The notes under the pieces were generated by a model. The model saw only the letters and a list, made by a program, of their open reading frames with translations. It was not told the DNA's origin and ran no database searches. A DNA stretch of 29,238 nt from an uncultured Oscillospiraceae bacterium. Its GTDB lineage: Bacteria; Bacillota; Clostridia; Oscillospirales; Oscillospiraceae. The stretch lies in NCBI GenBank assembly GCA_944385065.1, contig CALWVX010000003.1, forward strand, positions 1-29,238, given 5' to 3'. Of the stretch, positions 29,222-29,238 are shown in pieces. Both the position numbers and the translations under genes were made by a program. Every line of letters begins with the position of its first letter. Positions within the stretch are counted from its first letter, which is position 1.

Positions 29222-29238
29222 CCTACGAAAAGTAGAAT

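Overview
The window is 29.2 kb of GC-rich bacterial chromosome with densely packed housekeeping genes. It fits a high-GC member of the Clostridia, most likely Oscillospiraceae (the Flavonifractor/Lawsonibacter/Intestinimonas kind). Reasons: a SCIFF peptide with its radical SAM maturase, two sporulation-type genes (SpoIID-like and SpoIIM-like), a clostridial TIGR04086-type membrane protein, a lysine riboswitch, GGAGG-type ribosome binding sites and many GTG/TTG starts. The species assignment is inference. No phage, insertion sequence, CRISPR array, rRNA or tRNA was seen.

Layout. 1-242: end of tyrS and a bidirectional terminator. 253-996 (-): tcdA, a tRNA cyclic-t6A enzyme, divergent from a membrane-anchored XRE regulator (1145-1636). 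1635-5248 (-): a lysine biosynthesis operon, asd-dapA-dapB, with a -35/-10 promoter, lysine riboswitch and intrinsic terminator ahead of asd. Its two intergenic gaps carry repetitive DNA. 5297-9380 (+): a SpoIID/SPOR-domain exported protein, then queA and tgt (queuosine tRNA modification). 9410-12111 (+): yajC, a TIGR04086-like membrane protein, the 46-residue SCIFF precursor scfA with its own strong promoter, and its maturase scfB. 12194-13856: a SpoIIM-like protein and a XerD-type recombinase. 13894-19849: ddl and murF (the D-Ala-D-Ala branch of peptidoglycan synthesis), an ABC-F ATPase, a YdcF-family protein, and a metallo-beta-lactamase-fold gene interrupted by one in-frame amber codon. 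19943-23548: prfA, a small unknown protein, a HAD phosphatase, and a fused GNAT-threonylcarbamoyl-AMP synthase. 23595-28101: a second membrane-anchored XRE regulator, coaE, an M18 aminopeptidase, an SLC13-type permease and a nucleotidyltransferase. 28150-29221 (-): a lipoprotein and a third membrane-anchored XRE regulator, overlapping by 4 bp.

How the genes fit together. Much of the window serves translation and tRNA modification (tyrS, tcdA, queA, tgt, prfA, TsaC-type enzyme, ABC-F). The rest is mainly wall precursor supply (the asd-dap operon makes the diaminopimelate/lysine precursor; ddl and murF add D-Ala-D-Ala), protein export (yajC) and sporulation-type functions. The least routine points are the SCIFF locus with a Cys-rich tail on the maturase, the GNAT-TsaC fusion, the amber-interrupted gene directly upstream of the gene for the factor that reads UAG, a hairpin that hides the ribosome binding site of the TIGR04086-type gene, and the extragenic repeats. 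I did not find a clearly new multi-gene defence or mobile system.
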